DNA of 64,000 bases from contig NZ_BPQV01000001.1 in assembly GCF_022179465.1 (NCBI RefSeq), forward strand, positions 517,053 through 581,052, given 5' to 3'. The notes under the pieces are model-generated. The model ran no database searches. It had not been told where the DNA came from and worked only from the letters and a program-made list of their open reading frames with translations. The first letter of the stretch is position 1, and each line of letters starts with the position of its first letter. The position numbers were made by a program, and so were the translations under genes. The stretch is from Methylobacterium organophilum. Lineage in GTDB: Bacteria > Pseudomonadota > Alphaproteobacteria > Rhizobiales > Beijerinckiaceae. Below are positions 1-9,737 of the stretch, one piece after another.

Positions 1-81
1 GGCCGCGAGATCATCCGCGGCGAGCGGCGCGACGTCGCCGAAGCGGGTCGCGTTGGGATGCGTCTTGGAAGGCTGCGTCAT
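1..81 (-). CDS. 5' end of an unidentified protein (runs off the left edge)
   Basis: An ATG at 81-79 opens a frame that stays open to the window edge, giving 27 residues beginning MTQPSKTHPNATRFGDV. The base composition is GC-rich like the host and unlike the AT-rich block just upstream of it. No clear Shine-Dalgarno sequence is visible. Too little is present to name the protein. Its start lies about 220 bases from the divergently read ParA gene, so the AT-rich islet sits between this gene and trmL. Confidence 0.45.
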   Translation of the reverse strand, partial: MTQPSKTHPNATRFGDVAPLAADDLAA

Positions 82-301
82 GGCCCAGGCTTTCCCATCA
101 AGGGGGGAGGCCGTCAATTCGAGATTGCCTCGAACGAGATCGGTCTAGGTGCTATATGATAATAGTCCTATTTTAACAATTTTGGCTTGAGATATATTCC
201 TTCCGCCCTAAGATATTGCCCTAAAATTATGTAATGACACATTTTCTCAAAAACACAGCATCTGCAAACATATCTTATTCATTCACCAAAGGAGGAAAAT
301 A
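82..301. other. Intergenic region; composition switches from GC-rich to AT-rich near 150
   Basis: Bases 82-145 are host-like in composition. From about 150 the sequence becomes strongly AT-rich and stays so through the ParA gene. It contains A/T runs and a perfect GGAGG just before the ATG at 302. Promoter-like hexamers occur but none has convincing spacing, so no promoter is called. The switch point is a candidate left boundary of inserted DNA. Confidence 0.5.
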
Positions 302-1336
302 ATGGCAAAATTTATCAGCATATTCAATAATAAAGGCGGAGTTGGAAAGACTACACTTACTTGGAATATAGCAGATACACTTGCTGAAAAAGGAAAGAGA
401 GTTCTTTTAGTAGACTTCGATCCGCAATGCAATCTATCGATTGCGATGCTCGGCAGTGAAGCATTCAAGAATCTAGTTTCTGTTACAGCATCCACAAAAA
501 CTATTAGATCATTTCTACAAGGATATCTCCAAAATACTGGACCAGGTCCGATTACAGCACATACCGGCCCCCATACAAATTCAAATGTTAAACTTATAGC
601 CGGAGATTTTTGGCTAAATGTTTATTCAGATGCACTAAGTGTTGGTAATGACCTCTTAACAGGAAATGGAATTGCAAAATTCACCGCCCTAAGAACATTG
701 GAGTCTAAACTCTCTGAAAAAGGCGAGAAATTTGATTACGTTATGATTGACCTTCCGCCATCGTTTGGCGGCTTGGTTAGATCTTCGCTATATTCCTCCG
801 ACTACTTATTAATACCTTGCACCTCTGACACTTTCAGTGAGTATTGCATCGGATTAATATCTCAAATGCTTCCGCAATTCATCTCAGATTGGAATAATGG
901 CCTGTCTCGATTCAGACAAAATAATTATGGATCTAAAGAGTATGATAAATTTGGAAAGCTGAAATATGCGGGATGGATATTCAATGGGTATGATACAAGA
1001 TCTGAAAAAATGCTCCGCGCAGATCAAGCGCACTATGAGCACATTAAAGCTGCAAATGAGCGCTTGGCCAAGGACCTCACTGAAAATATCAAAGAATATA
1101 ATCCAGTGCTAAAAACAGACAATAATGATCTTAATATGGGCAAAGTTGAAGATATGAATGTATTAATACAGAACAGTCTCTGGCTAAATGTACCAGCATC
1201 AAAACTAGATCAACATTTACAAGTAAAGAATTTAAGTGGTGATAAGCAAAAATGGTCCGAAGCACAAATAACCCTCATTAAAAAGATCAGAAAACAAACA
1301 AATTCACTTGCAGTTAACATAATAAATAATCTATAA
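302..1336 (+). CDS. Solitary ParA/MinD-type ATPase in an AT-rich islet
   Basis: A 344-residue P-loop ATPase of the ParA/Soj class. The deviant Walker A, KGGVGKTT, is at residues 11-18, followed by VLLVDFDPQCN (about 34-44) and a Walker B-like VMIDLPPS (about 147-154). ParA proteins bind ATP as dimers and usually move DNA or protein cargo with a ParB-type partner. No parB or second partition gene is adjacent, so the cargo is unknown. The start is well supported by AAAGGAGG 6 bases upstream. The gene is far more AT-rich than its neighbours: bases 361-420 hold 21 G+C out of 60. Codon use (AAA, ATA, TTA) is also foreign. I infer recent horizontal transfer. It could come from a plasmid, an integrative element or a defence island; the sequence does not decide. 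Confidence 0.85.
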   Translation: MAKFISIFNNKGGVGKTTLTWNIADTLAEKGKRVLLVDFDPQCNLSIAMLGSEAFKNLVSVTASTKTIRSFLQGYLQNTGPGPITAHTGPHTNSNVKLIAGDFWLNVYSDALSVGNDLLTGNGIAKFTALRTLESKLSEKGEKFDYVMIDLPPSFGGLVRSSLYSSDYLLIPCTSDTFSEYCIGLISQMLPQFISDWNNGLSRFRQNNYGSKEYDKFGKLKYAGWIFNGYDTRSEKMLRADQAHYEHIKAANERLAKDLTENIKEYNPVLKTDNNDLNMGKVEDMNVLIQNSLWLNVPASKLDQHLQVKNLSGDKQKWSEAQITLIKKIRKQTNSLAVNIINNL

Positions 1337-1365
1337 ATATTTTTGATGGGCAATTTCCTTTATGC

Positions 1366-1818
1366 CTATCTCTGCTGCTGCCGCAGGGCCTCGCCCAGGA
1401 TCATCGCCGCGCAGACCGCGACGTTGAGCGAGCGCATCCCTTCGCGGATCGGCACGACCACGCGCGCGTCGGCCGCCGCATGCACCGCCTCGGGCACCCC
1501 GGCCGATTCGCGCCCGACCATCAGGCAATCCCCGTCCCGGAAGCCGAAGCCCGTATAGGACGACGAACCCTTGGTCGTGGCGAGCACCAGGCGGAGCCCG
1601 GCCCCGCGCCGCCACTCCTCGAAGGCCGCCCAGGAGCGGTGCCGGGTGATGGCGACATGGTCGAGATAATCGAGCCCCGAGCGGCGCAGGTGCCGGTCGG
1701 ACACATCGAAGCCCGCGGGCTCGATGATCTCGACGGCGATGCCTAGGCAGGCGGCCATGCGCAGCATGGTGCCGGTGTTCTGGGGAATGTCGGGCTGGTA
1801 GAGGGCGAGGCGCAGCAT
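1366..1818 (-). CDS. trmL: tRNA (cytidine/uridine(34)-2'-O)-methyltransferase TrmL
   Basis: A 150-residue SPOUT-class methyltransferase that methylates the ribose of the wobble nucleotide in tRNA-Leu isoacceptors. The N-terminus LALYQPDIPQNTG, the central VGRESAGVP and the C-terminal knot segment REGMRSLNVAVCAAM are the typical TrmL/SpoU motifs. The length is normal for TrmL (about 150-160). I chose the ATG at 1818 because the family begins right at this point; the frame stays open much further upstream, but that part has no family similarity. The stop codon lies about 30 bases from the end of the AT-rich ParA gene, so the right edge of that islet falls between them. Confidence 0.9.
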   Translation of the reverse strand: MLRLALYQPDIPQNTGTMLRMAACLGIAVEIIEPAGFDVSDRHLRRSGLDYLDHVAITRHRSWAAFEEWRRGAGLRLVLATTKGSSSYTGFGFRDGDCLMVGRESAGVPEAVHAAADARVVVPIREGMRSLNVAVCAAMILGEALRQQQR

Positions 1819-2209
1819 CGCCTGGGGAATAGCGCGATCGGCGGCGCCGGAGGAGGGCTTCCTCCATCGGCCTCCGCCCGATCCGTCCCCGCTCCACGGC
1901 GCGGCGCAACCTTCACGCGGCTTGTGTTCGTGGCTCATGCCCAGCGCCGCCCGGATGCGCGCGAAGGCGTCGTCGGTCACCCTAAGTACCGAACAGCGAT
2001 CGTGACTGTTTGACAGGGCGGGTCCCCGGGAGGCCTTGCTCTGGCGGCCAGGTCCATCGGGAGCGGGCAGCGGGACCAAAGCGCCTCTCGTCCCCATGCG
2101 CCGGGCGGGAGGCTCCGCGGCATCGTCCCCGGTTGGTCGGGGCGCGGATCGACTTATGTGAAGGCGGGTCGCCCCCTGAGTCGCTCCCCCCGAGACACGT
2201 GTGGTCCCC
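1819..2209. other. Divergent intergenic region between trmL and the ABC exporter
   Basis: About 390 GC-rich bases between two genes that read away from each other, so it must hold both promoters. Open frames cross it on both strands but look like high-GC artefacts with no recognisable domain. I see no convincing promoter, riboswitch or repeat. Confidence 0.4.
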
Positions 2210-4093
2210 ATGTTCCTCGACTGGCTCGAGCGCCGCATCGACCCGTTCGCGCCCTTCGACGACCGGGCGATGCCACCCCGGACGGTGCTGGGCTTCGCCG
2301 CCTTCTACCTGCGGCCGATCCGCGGCGCCCTGCTGTTCCTGTTCCTGGTCGCGGTGGCCGCGGGTTCAGTGGAGGCCTCGCTCTACCTGCTGATGCGCTG
2401 GTTCATCGACCTGATGAACACCACCGACCGGACGCGCCTGCTCGCCGAGCACGGCACGGCCCTGGCGCTCGCCGCCGGCCTGCTGATCGTGGTGCGCCCC
2501 CTCACGATCTGGCTGCACGAGGTCGCCTCGAACCAGCTCGTGGTGCCGCAATCCACCAACCAGATCCGCTGGCGCACCCATCTCTACACGCTCGGCCACG
2601 CCCTCTCGTATTTCCAGGCGGATTTCGCCGGGCGGCTCGCCAACCGCGTGGTGCAGGTGGGCCCGGCGGTGCGCGAACTCGCGGTCGTGTTCATCGACAC
2701 GCTGCTCTATGTGGCGATCTACGCCGTCACCGCGATCGGGCTGTTCTCCTTGATCTCGGGCTGGCTCGCCCTGCCGGTGCTGGTCTGGGTCGGGGCCTAT
2801 GCGGCGCTCACGGCCTGGTTCGTGCCCCGCGCCCGCACGCGCTCGCACAAGACCGCCGAGACCCGCTCGACCCTGATCGGCCGGGTGGTCGACACCTACA
2901 CCAACATCCTCACCGTGAAGCTCTTCGCCCGCGACCGCGAGGAGCGCGCCGCCCTGCGCGACGCCCTGGAGACGCACAACCGGGCCTATCTCCACCAGTT
3001 CCGGCTGGTGACGCTGACCACGAGCCTGCTCGGCCTGCTCAACAGCCTGCTGATCCTCTCCACCGCCGCGGCCTGCCTGACGCTCTGGCAGCGGGAAGCC
3101 ATGACCACGGGGGAGGCGGCGGCCGGCCTCGCCCTGATCCTGCGCCTGATGGCGATGTCGGGCTGGGTGATGCAGACGATCCGCGGCGTGTTCGAGAATG
3201 TCGGCGTGATCCAGGAGAGCATGCAGACCATTGCCCGGCCGCACGCCCTGGTCGATGCGGAAGGGGCCGCCACGCTCCGGGTGAGCGGCGGCGAGATCCG
3301 CTTCGACAAGGTCGATTTCCATTACGGCCGAGGCGACGCCAGCATCATCGAGAACCTCTCGTTCCGCATCCGGGCCGGCGAGAAGGTCGGGCTCGTGGGC
3401 GTCAGCGGCGCCGGCAAGACCACGATCACCGCCCTGCTCCTGCGCCTGCACGACCTCGAGGGCGGGCGCATCACCATCGACGGGCAGGACATCGCCGGCG
3501 TCAGTCAGGAATCCCTGCGCGGCGCCATCGCCATGGTCACGCAGGACACCTCGCTGCTGCACCGCTCGATCCGCGACAACATCGCCTATGGCCGCCCCGA
3601 CGCGACCGATGCCGAGATCGAGCGCGCGGCCCGGCTCGCCGAGGCCGACGGCTTCATCCGCAGCCTCGTCGACCACCAGGGGCGGCGGGGCTACGAGGCG
3701 CATGTCGGCGAGCGCGGGGTGAAGCTCTCCGGCGGCCAGCGTCAGCGCATCGCCATCGCCCGCGTGATCCTCAAGGACGCGCCGATCCTGATCCTGGACG
3801 AGGCCACCTCCGCCCTCGACAGCCAGGTGGAGGCGGCGATCCAGGACAGCCTCGACACGCTGATGCAGGGCAAGACCGTGCTCGCCATCGCCCACCGCCT
3901 CTCGACCATCGCGGCCCTCGACCGGCTGATCGTGATCGACCGTGGGCGGATCGTGGAGGAGGGCAGCCATGCCGAGCTGATCCGCCGGGGCGGGCTTTAC
4001 GCCGCCCTGTGGCACCGGCAATCGGGGGGCTTTCTCGGCTCCGAAACCCCGGGCGAAGGCTTCGAGGCCGGCTCCGAGGCCGCCCCCTCGTAG
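2210..4093 (+). CDS. ABC exporter, fused permease and ATPase (MsbA/ATM1-like)
   Basis: A 627-residue half-transporter: an N-terminal six-helix ABC transmembrane domain (about 30-320) followed by a nucleotide-binding domain (about 360-600). Visible motifs are Walker A GVSGAGKTT (397-405), the signature LSGGQRQRIAIA, Walker B ILILDEATSALD and the H-loop AIAHRLST. It would work as a homodimer in the inner membrane. The substrate is not evident; the family covers lipids, peptides, siderophores and drugs. The start is the ATG at 2210; a GTG at 2201 in the same frame is an alternative. The acidic, glycine-rich last 25 residues look like a disordered tail. A MATE exporter follows on the same strand after 32 bases, so the two may share a transcript. 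Confidence 0.9.
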   Translation: MFLDWLERRIDPFAPFDDRAMPPRTVLGFAAFYLRPIRGALLFLFLVAVAAGSVEASLYLLMRWFIDLMNTTDRTRLLAEHGTALALAAGLLIVVRPLTIWLHEVASNQLVVPQSTNQIRWRTHLYTLGHALSYFQADFAGRLANRVVQVGPAVRELAVVFIDTLLYVAIYAVTAIGLFSLISGWLALPVLVWVGAYAALTAWFVPRARTRSHKTAETRSTLIGRVVDTYTNILTVKLFARDREERAALRDALETHNRAYLHQFRLVTLTTSLLGLLNSLLILSTAAACLTLWQREAMTTGEAAAGLALILRLMAMSGWVMQTIRGVFENVGVIQESMQTIARPHALVDAEGAATLRVSGGEIRFDKVDFHYGRGDASIIENLSFRIRAGEKVGLVGVSGAGKTTITALLLRLHDLEGGRITIDGQDIAGVSQESLRGAIAMVTQDTSLLHRSIRDNIAYGRPDATDAEIERAARLAEADGFIRSLVDHQGRRGYEAHVGERGVKLSGGQRQRIAIARVILKDAPILILDEATSALDSQVEAAIQDSLDTLMQGKTVLAIAHRLSTIAALDRLIVIDRGRIVEEGSHAELIRRGGLYAALWHRQSGGFLGSETPGEGFEAGSEAAPS

Positions 4094-4125
4094 CCTCGGA
4101 GCGGCCGGCAACCAGGAACCTTCCC

Positions 4126-5532
4126 ATGACGACCCCGTGCCTCGCGGAGCCGGCCGGCCTGCGCCCCGGCCGCCGGACACCCTGGCGCGCCGAGTTGCGC
4201 GCGACCCTGGCCCTCGCCGCGCCGCTGGTGCTGACCAACCTGGCCCAGCTCGGGCTCACCGCCTCCAACACGGTGCTGCTCGGGCGGCTCGGCGCCGAGC
4301 CCCTGGCCGCGGGGGCGCTCGCCACGGGCCTGTTCACCCTGCTCCTGATCGGCGGGATCGGGCTCACCTCCGCGGTGCTGCCTTTGGTCGCGGAGGCCGC
4401 GGGCGGTGACGGCGACGCGGCCGGGATCCGGCGGACGGTCCGGGCCGGCTTCTGGGCGGCGGCCCTGTTCACGGCCCCGCTGATGCCGGTGCTGTGGCAG
4501 GCCGAGCCGATCCTCCTGCGGCTCGGCCAGGACCCGGCCGTGGCGCGGGATGCGGGCGCTTACTTGCGCGTCCTGCAATGGTGGATGGCGCCGGCCCTGC
4601 TGTTCATGGTGCTGCGCGGCTTCCTCTCCGCCCTGCAGCGGCCGGCCTGGCCGATGGCGGTGAGCTTCGCCGCCCTGCCGGTCAATCTCGGCCTCGGGCT
4701 GTTCCTGGCCTTCGGGCCGCCGCAGCTCGGCATCGTCGGCGTCGGGCTCGCCACCACGCTCACGGAATGCGGCTCCTTCGCGGCCCTGGCCCTCGTGGTC
4801 TCCCTCGATCCGCAGCTCGCCCGCTACCGCCTGTTCGCCGGCCTGTGGCGGCCGGATCGCGCGCGCCTGCGCCACCTCCTCGGGCTCGGCCTGCCCATGG
4901 CGGCCACGGGGCTCGCCGAGGCGGGCCTGTTCGAATCGGCGGCGATCATGGTCGGCGTGTTCGGCGCGACGCAGCTCGCCGCCCATGCCGTCACCATCCA
5001 GATCGCCGCCTGCTGCTTCATGGTGCCGAACGGGGTGGGGCAGGCCGCCTCCGTCCGGGTCGGCCGCGCCCTGGGGGCCGGCGACCGCGCCGCCCTGCGC
5101 CGGGCCGGCGCCGTGGCGCTGGCCCTCGGGCTCGCCTTCATGGCCCTGTGCGCCCTGGCGCAGGTGACGATCCCCGAGAGGCTGATCGGCCTGTTCCTCG
5201 ATGCGGACGCGCCGGGCGCGGCGGCGGTGCTGCCGGTCGCGGTCTCCTTCCTGGCGATCTCCGCGGTGTTCGCCATGGCCGACGGCACCCAGACCGTGGC
5301 GCTCGGGGCGCTGCGCGGCCTGCAGGACACCCGGGTGCCGATGCTGATCGCGCTGGCCGGCTACTGGGGCGTCGGCGTGCCCGCCGGCGCCCTCCTGGCC
5401 TGGGGCGCGGGCTTCGAGGGCCGGGGCATCTGGATGGGCTTCTGCGCCGGCCTCCTCGTGGTCTCGGTGCTGCTCGTCGCCCGCTGGCGGCGGCTCAGCC
5501 GGTCGGAAGCGGGGCTACGCGCGGACGCCTGA
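4126..5532 (+). CDS. MATE family efflux transporter
   Basis: A 468-residue inner-membrane protein with about twelve hydrophobic helices in two related halves. It begins with a short cytoplasmic stretch and then TLALAAPLVLTNLAQ, the usual MATE opening, with the second half starting near HLLGLGLPMAATGLAE. MATE proteins export drugs or organic cations using a Na+ or H+ gradient; DinF/NorM-like members match this length. The ATG at 4126 follows an AGGAACC sequence. The gene lies 32 bases after the ABC exporter, suggesting coexpression of two exporters. The substrate cannot be read from the sequence. Confidence 0.9.
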   Translation: MTTPCLAEPAGLRPGRRTPWRAELRATLALAAPLVLTNLAQLGLTASNTVLLGRLGAEPLAAGALATGLFTLLLIGGIGLTSAVLPLVAEAAGGDGDAAGIRRTVRAGFWAAALFTAPLMPVLWQAEPILLRLGQDPAVARDAGAYLRVLQWWMAPALLFMVLRGFLSALQRPAWPMAVSFAALPVNLGLGLFLAFGPPQLGIVGVGLATTLTECGSFAALALVVSLDPQLARYRLFAGLWRPDRARLRHLLGLGLPMAATGLAEAGLFESAAIMVGVFGATQLAAHAVTIQIAACCFMVPNGVGQAASVRVGRALGAGDRAALRRAGAVALALGLAFMALCALAQVTIPERLIGLFLDADAPGAAAVLPVAVSFLAISAVFAMADGTQTVALGALRGLQDTRVPMLIALAGYWGVGVPAGALLAWGAGFEGRGIWMGFCAGLLVVSVLLVARWRRLSRSEAGLRADA

Positions 5533-5797
5533 CAACCCGGAACAATCCTGCCGGTTTTGCTGTCGCACCGCACCCTCTCAGTCTGGACATATTCGTATCT
5601 GGCATGGCAGACACGCCACACAAACAGACAAGCAGGCGGGTTCACCCCCCGCTTCGCAGTGCGAAAGGGTGCTCGGCGGCATCCGCCGTCGTGAAAGGCC
5701 GATCGTCACGGACGTGACGCGCACGATCCTGCCCGTTCGATTCGGCAGGACAATGCAGGTGCGTCCGGGCGGTCCGAAGCGACTGGGGAGTCGAAAC

Positions 5798-6367
5798 TTG
5801 GCGAACAGCTCGGCCACCGCCACGCCCGAAGCCGTCGACGGCGGCAAACGCGACTTCCTGTTCCTGGCGACCGGCGCCGGCCTCGCCGTGGGCGCGGGCG
5901 CCGTCGCCTGGCCGCTCGTCGCCTCCATGTCCCCCGATGCCGCGACCATCGCGGCCGGCGCCCCGATCGAGGTCGATCTCGCGCCGATCAGCGACGGCCA
6001 GATCGTCAACGTGTTCTGGCGCGGCAAGCTGATCTTCGTGCGCAAGCTGACGGAGAAGGAGATCACGGACATGAAGGCCGTGCCCCTCTCCGAGATGATC
6101 GACCCCGCCCCCTTCGACAAGCGGGTGAAGGCCGGCCACGACCAGTGGCTCGTGGCCTACGGCAACTGCACCCATCTCGGCTGCGTGCCGATCGGCCATT
6201 CCGGCAATTACGAGGGCTGGGCCTGCCCCTGCCACGGCTCGCAGTTTGATGCGGTCGGCCGCGTGCGCCGCGGCCCGGCACCGATCAACCTGCCGATCCC
6301 GCCCTATGCCTTCGAAACCGACACCAAGCTGAAGATCGGCGAAGAGGGCGGCAAGGCGGCCGCCTGA
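5798..6367 (+). CDS. petA: Ubiquinol-cytochrome c reductase Rieske iron-sulfur subunit
   Basis: The 2Fe-2S subunit of the cytochrome bc1 complex, which takes electrons from ubiquinol and passes them to cytochrome c1. The cluster ligands are visible: C124 and H126 in CTHLGC, and C143, C145 and H146 in CPCHGS. An N-terminal twin-Arg-less membrane anchor (about 20-42, FLFLATGAGLAVGAG) holds it in the inner membrane. I chose the TTG at 5798 because GGGGAG lies 8 bases upstream and the resulting 189 residues match the family length. An ATG at 5753 would add 15 non-conserved residues. It is the first gene of petABC, and the 265 bases before it are probably the operon promoter region. Confidence 0.9.
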   Translation: MANSSATATPEAVDGGKRDFLFLATGAGLAVGAGAVAWPLVASMSPDAATIAAGAPIEVDLAPISDGQIVNVFWRGKLIFVRKLTEKEITDMKAVPLSEMIDPAPFDKRVKAGHDQWLVAYGNCTHLGCVPIGHSGNYEGWACPCHGSQFDAVGRVRRGPAPINLPIPPYAFETDTKLKIGEEGGKAAA

Positions 6368-6421
6368 GGACCCCGAACGACGCGACAGACAGAGGCGGGT
6401 AGCCCAGGAGCAGCGCACCCC

Positions 6422-7714
6422 ATGAGCAGCGCACACGCGACCTCGACCTACATCCCGAAGAGCCGTCTCGCGAAATGGTTCGAGTCGCGCCTGCCCCTGG
6501 TCGGGCTGGTGCACTCGTCCTTCATCGCCTACCCGGTGCCGCGCAACCTCAACTATTTCTGGACCTTCGGCGCCATCCTCTCGGCCTTCCTCGGGATCCA
6601 GATCGTCACCGGCGTCTGGCTGGCGATGCATTACGATCCGAGCGCCGCCAACGCCTTCGAGAGCGTCGAGCACATCATGCGCGACGTGAATTACGGCTGG
6701 CTGCTGCGCTACGCCCACGCCAACGGCGCGTCGATGTTCTTCGTCGCCGTCTACGTGCACATCTTCCGGGCGCTCTATTACGGGTCCTACAAGGCCCCGC
6801 GCGAGGTGCTCTATCTGCTCGGCGTCATCATCTACCTGCTGATGATGGCCACCGCCTTCCTCGGCTACACCCTGCCCTGGGGCCAGATGAGCTTCTGGGG
6901 CGCCACCGTCATCACCAACATCCTGGCGGCGATCCCGGTGGTGGGCGACACCATCCAGAGCCTGCTCTGGGGCGGCTATTCGGTCGGCAACCCGACCATC
7001 AACCGCTTCTTCTCGCTGCACTACCTGCTGCCCTGGATGATCGCCGGCGTCGTCGTGCTCCACATCTGGGCGCTGCACGTCACCGGCCAGAACAACCCGG
7101 CGGGCATCCCGATCAAGTCGAGCAAGGACGCGGTGCCCTTCACCCCCTACGCGACCATCAAGGACGTGTTCGCGACGGTGGCGTTCTTCATCCTGTTCGC
7201 CTGGTTCATCTTCTTCCAGCCGAACTATCTCGGTCACGCCGACAACTACGTCCCGGCCAACCCGGCCGTCACCCCCGCCCATATCGTGCCGGAATGGTAC
7301 TTCCTGCCCTTCTACGCGATCCTGCGCGCGGTGCCGGACAAGCTCGGCGGCGTGGTGCTGATGTTCGGCGCGGTGATCATCCTCGCCTTCGCCCCCTGGC
7401 TCGACACCTCGCGGGTGCGCTCGACGAATTACCGCCCGGTCTACAAGGTGTTCTTCTGGGTGTTCGTCTTCAACGCCATCCTGCTCGGCTGGCTCGGCGC
7501 CAAGCCGCCGGAGGGCGCCTACGTGCTCGTCTCGCGCATCTGCACCGTCTACTACTTCGCCCACTTCCTGATCGTGATGCCGCTGGTCGGCCTGTTCGAG
7601 ACGCCGGATCCGGTGCCGGGCTCGATCCTCGAGAGCGTGACCGGACCGGGCAAGCAGGTGAGCGGGTCGGGCCTTCCAGCGGGCGCGGCCGCCGAGCCGG
7701 CAAAGAAGGGCTGA
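6422..7714 (+). CDS. petB: Ubiquinol-cytochrome c reductase cytochrome b subunit
   Basis: A 430-residue, eight-helix membrane protein carrying both b-type haems and the Qo and Qi quinone sites of the bc1 complex. Typical segments are visible: the histidine-bearing helices around [19 protein letters not shown] and [20 protein letters not shown], and the Qo-site [13 protein letters not shown]. The PEWY motif is intact, so the enzyme should be functional. It lies 54 bases after petA and 8 bases before petC. The last 25 residues (rich in Gly, Ser, Ala) are a variable tail. Confidence 0.97.
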   Translation: MSSAHATSTYIPKSRLAKWFESRLPLVGLVHSSFIAYPVPRNLNYFWTFGAILSAFLGIQIVTGVWLAMHYDPSAANAFESVEHIMRDVNYGWLLRYAHANGASMFFVAVYVHIFRALYYGSYKAPREVLYLLGVIIYLLMMATAFLGYTLPWGQMSFWGATVITNILAAIPVVGDTIQSLLWGGYSVGNPTINRFFSLHYLLPWMIAGVVVLHIWALHVTGQNNPAGIPIKSSKDAVPFTPYATIKDVFATVAFFILFAWFIFFQPNYLGHADNYVPANPAVTPAHIVPEWYFLPFYAILRAVPDKLGGVVLMFGAVIILAFAPWLDTSRVRSTNYRPVYKVFFWVFVFNAILLGWLGAKPPEGAYVLVSRICTVYYFAHFLIVMPLVGLFETPDPVPGSILESVTGPGKQVSGSGLPAGAAAEPAKKG

Positions 7715-7722
7715 GGGTGAGG

Positions 7723-8631
7723 ATGATGCGTATCGGACATCTCGCCGCCGCCGCCCTGCTCGCCGCAGGCCTCGGTCTCTCCTTCGGCCTCGCCCCGGCG
7801 CGGGCCGAGGAGGGCCACGGCGCCAACCCGCCCCGGGAGCACTGGAGCTTCGCCGGCGTGTTCGGCCGCTTCGACCAGGCCCAGCTCCAGCGCGGCTTCC
7901 AGATCTACAAGGAAGTCTGCTCCAACTGCCACGCGATGAAGCTCGTCGCCTTCCGCAACCTCGCGGAGGAGGGAGGCCCGGGCTTCTCCGAGGGCCAGGT
8001 CAAGGCGCTGGCCGAGACCTACAAGCTCAAGGAGCTGAACGACAACGGCGAGGAGGTCGAGCGCCCGGCCCGTCCGGCGGACCGCTTCCCGCCGCCCTTC
8101 CCGAACGACAAGGCGGCGGCCGCCGCCAATGGCGGCAAGACCCCGCCGGACTTCTCGGTGCTGGCCAAGGCCCGCACCTTCGAGCGCGGCTTCCCCTGGT
8201 TCCTGGTCGATGTGCTGCCCTTCGTCGGCTATTCGGAGCAGGGGGTCGACTACATCCACGCCCTGCTCACCGGCTACGAGGAGCCCCCGAAGGGCTTCGA
8301 GATGCCGGCCAGCGGCCACTACAACAAGTGGTACCCGGGCCACATCATCGCCATGCCCCCGCCGATCTCGGACGGGCAGGTGGAATACCCGAAGAACGAC
8401 AAGGGCCAGCCGGTGGTGCCGGAGACCGTCGAGCAGTACTCGCACGACGTCGCCGCCTTCATGGCCTGGGCGGCCGAGCCGCACATGATGGCCCGCAAGG
8501 CCCTCGGCTTCCGGGTGATCCTGTTCCTGATCCTCCTGGCGGGCCTGCTCTATTACGTGAAGAAGCAGATCTGGAAGAAGGTCGGCGGCGAGGTGCACGG
8601 GCTCCAGCCGGAGCTGCACAAGGCCTATTGA
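7723..8631 (+). CDS. petC: Cytochrome c1
   Basis: The c-type cytochrome of the bc1 complex, 302 residues. A cleavable Sec signal peptide (about 1-29, ending ARA) is followed by the haem-binding CSNCH at residues 66-70. A C-terminal anchor helix (VILFLILLAGLLYYV) and a basic tail complete the family pattern. The start is the first ATG of two adjacent ones (7723 or 7726), with GAGGG upstream. It is the last gene of petABC; a GC-rich hairpin 43 bases downstream probably ends the transcript. Confidence 0.96.
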   Translation: MMRIGHLAAAALLAAGLGLSFGLAPARAEEGHGANPPREHWSFAGVFGRFDQAQLQRGFQIYKEVCSNCHAMKLVAFRNLAEEGGPGFSEGQVKALAETYKLKELNDNGEEVERPARPADRFPPPFPNDKAAAAANGGKTPPDFSVLAKARTFERGFPWFLVDVLPFVGYSEQGVDYIHALLTGYEEPPKGFEMPASGHYNKWYPGHIIAMPPPISDGQVEYPKNDKGQPVVPETVEQYSHDVAAFMAWAAEPHMMARKALGFRVILFLILLAGLLYYVKKQIWKKVGGEVHGLQPELHKAY

Positions 8632-8673
8632 GGCCCGCGCCGCCCCGCCCCCGAACATCGACGATCGATCGGC

Positions 8674-8696
8674 AACGGGCCCCGCGCGGGCCCGTT
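8674..8696 (+). terminator. Hairpin after petABC
   Basis: A perfect 9-bp inverted repeat, AACGGGCCC / GGGCCCGTT, with a 5-base loop, 43 bases after the petC stop. There is no long T-run after it, so intrinsic termination is plausible but not certain. Confidence 0.5.
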
Positions 8697-8845
8697 CGCT
8701 TGCGCGGCGGCGCGTCCGGCGCCAGAAGGTCCCCACCCGATCCGGGCCTTCCCCTCGGGAGGGCGGATCCGGGCTTCGCTCCGGCGCCGCGCGGGCCGGG
8801 CAGATGCGGGACCGAGAGGTCCCCGATGACGCGGAAGGATCAGGC

Positions 8846-9721
<876 letters not shown>

Positions 9722-9737
9722 GCCGGCCCGCCGGGCG

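Noticed and set aside
1819-2238. N-terminal extension of TrmL by 140 residues
   Set aside because: The frame is open, but the added part has no family similarity and TrmL proteins start at the ATG at 1818.
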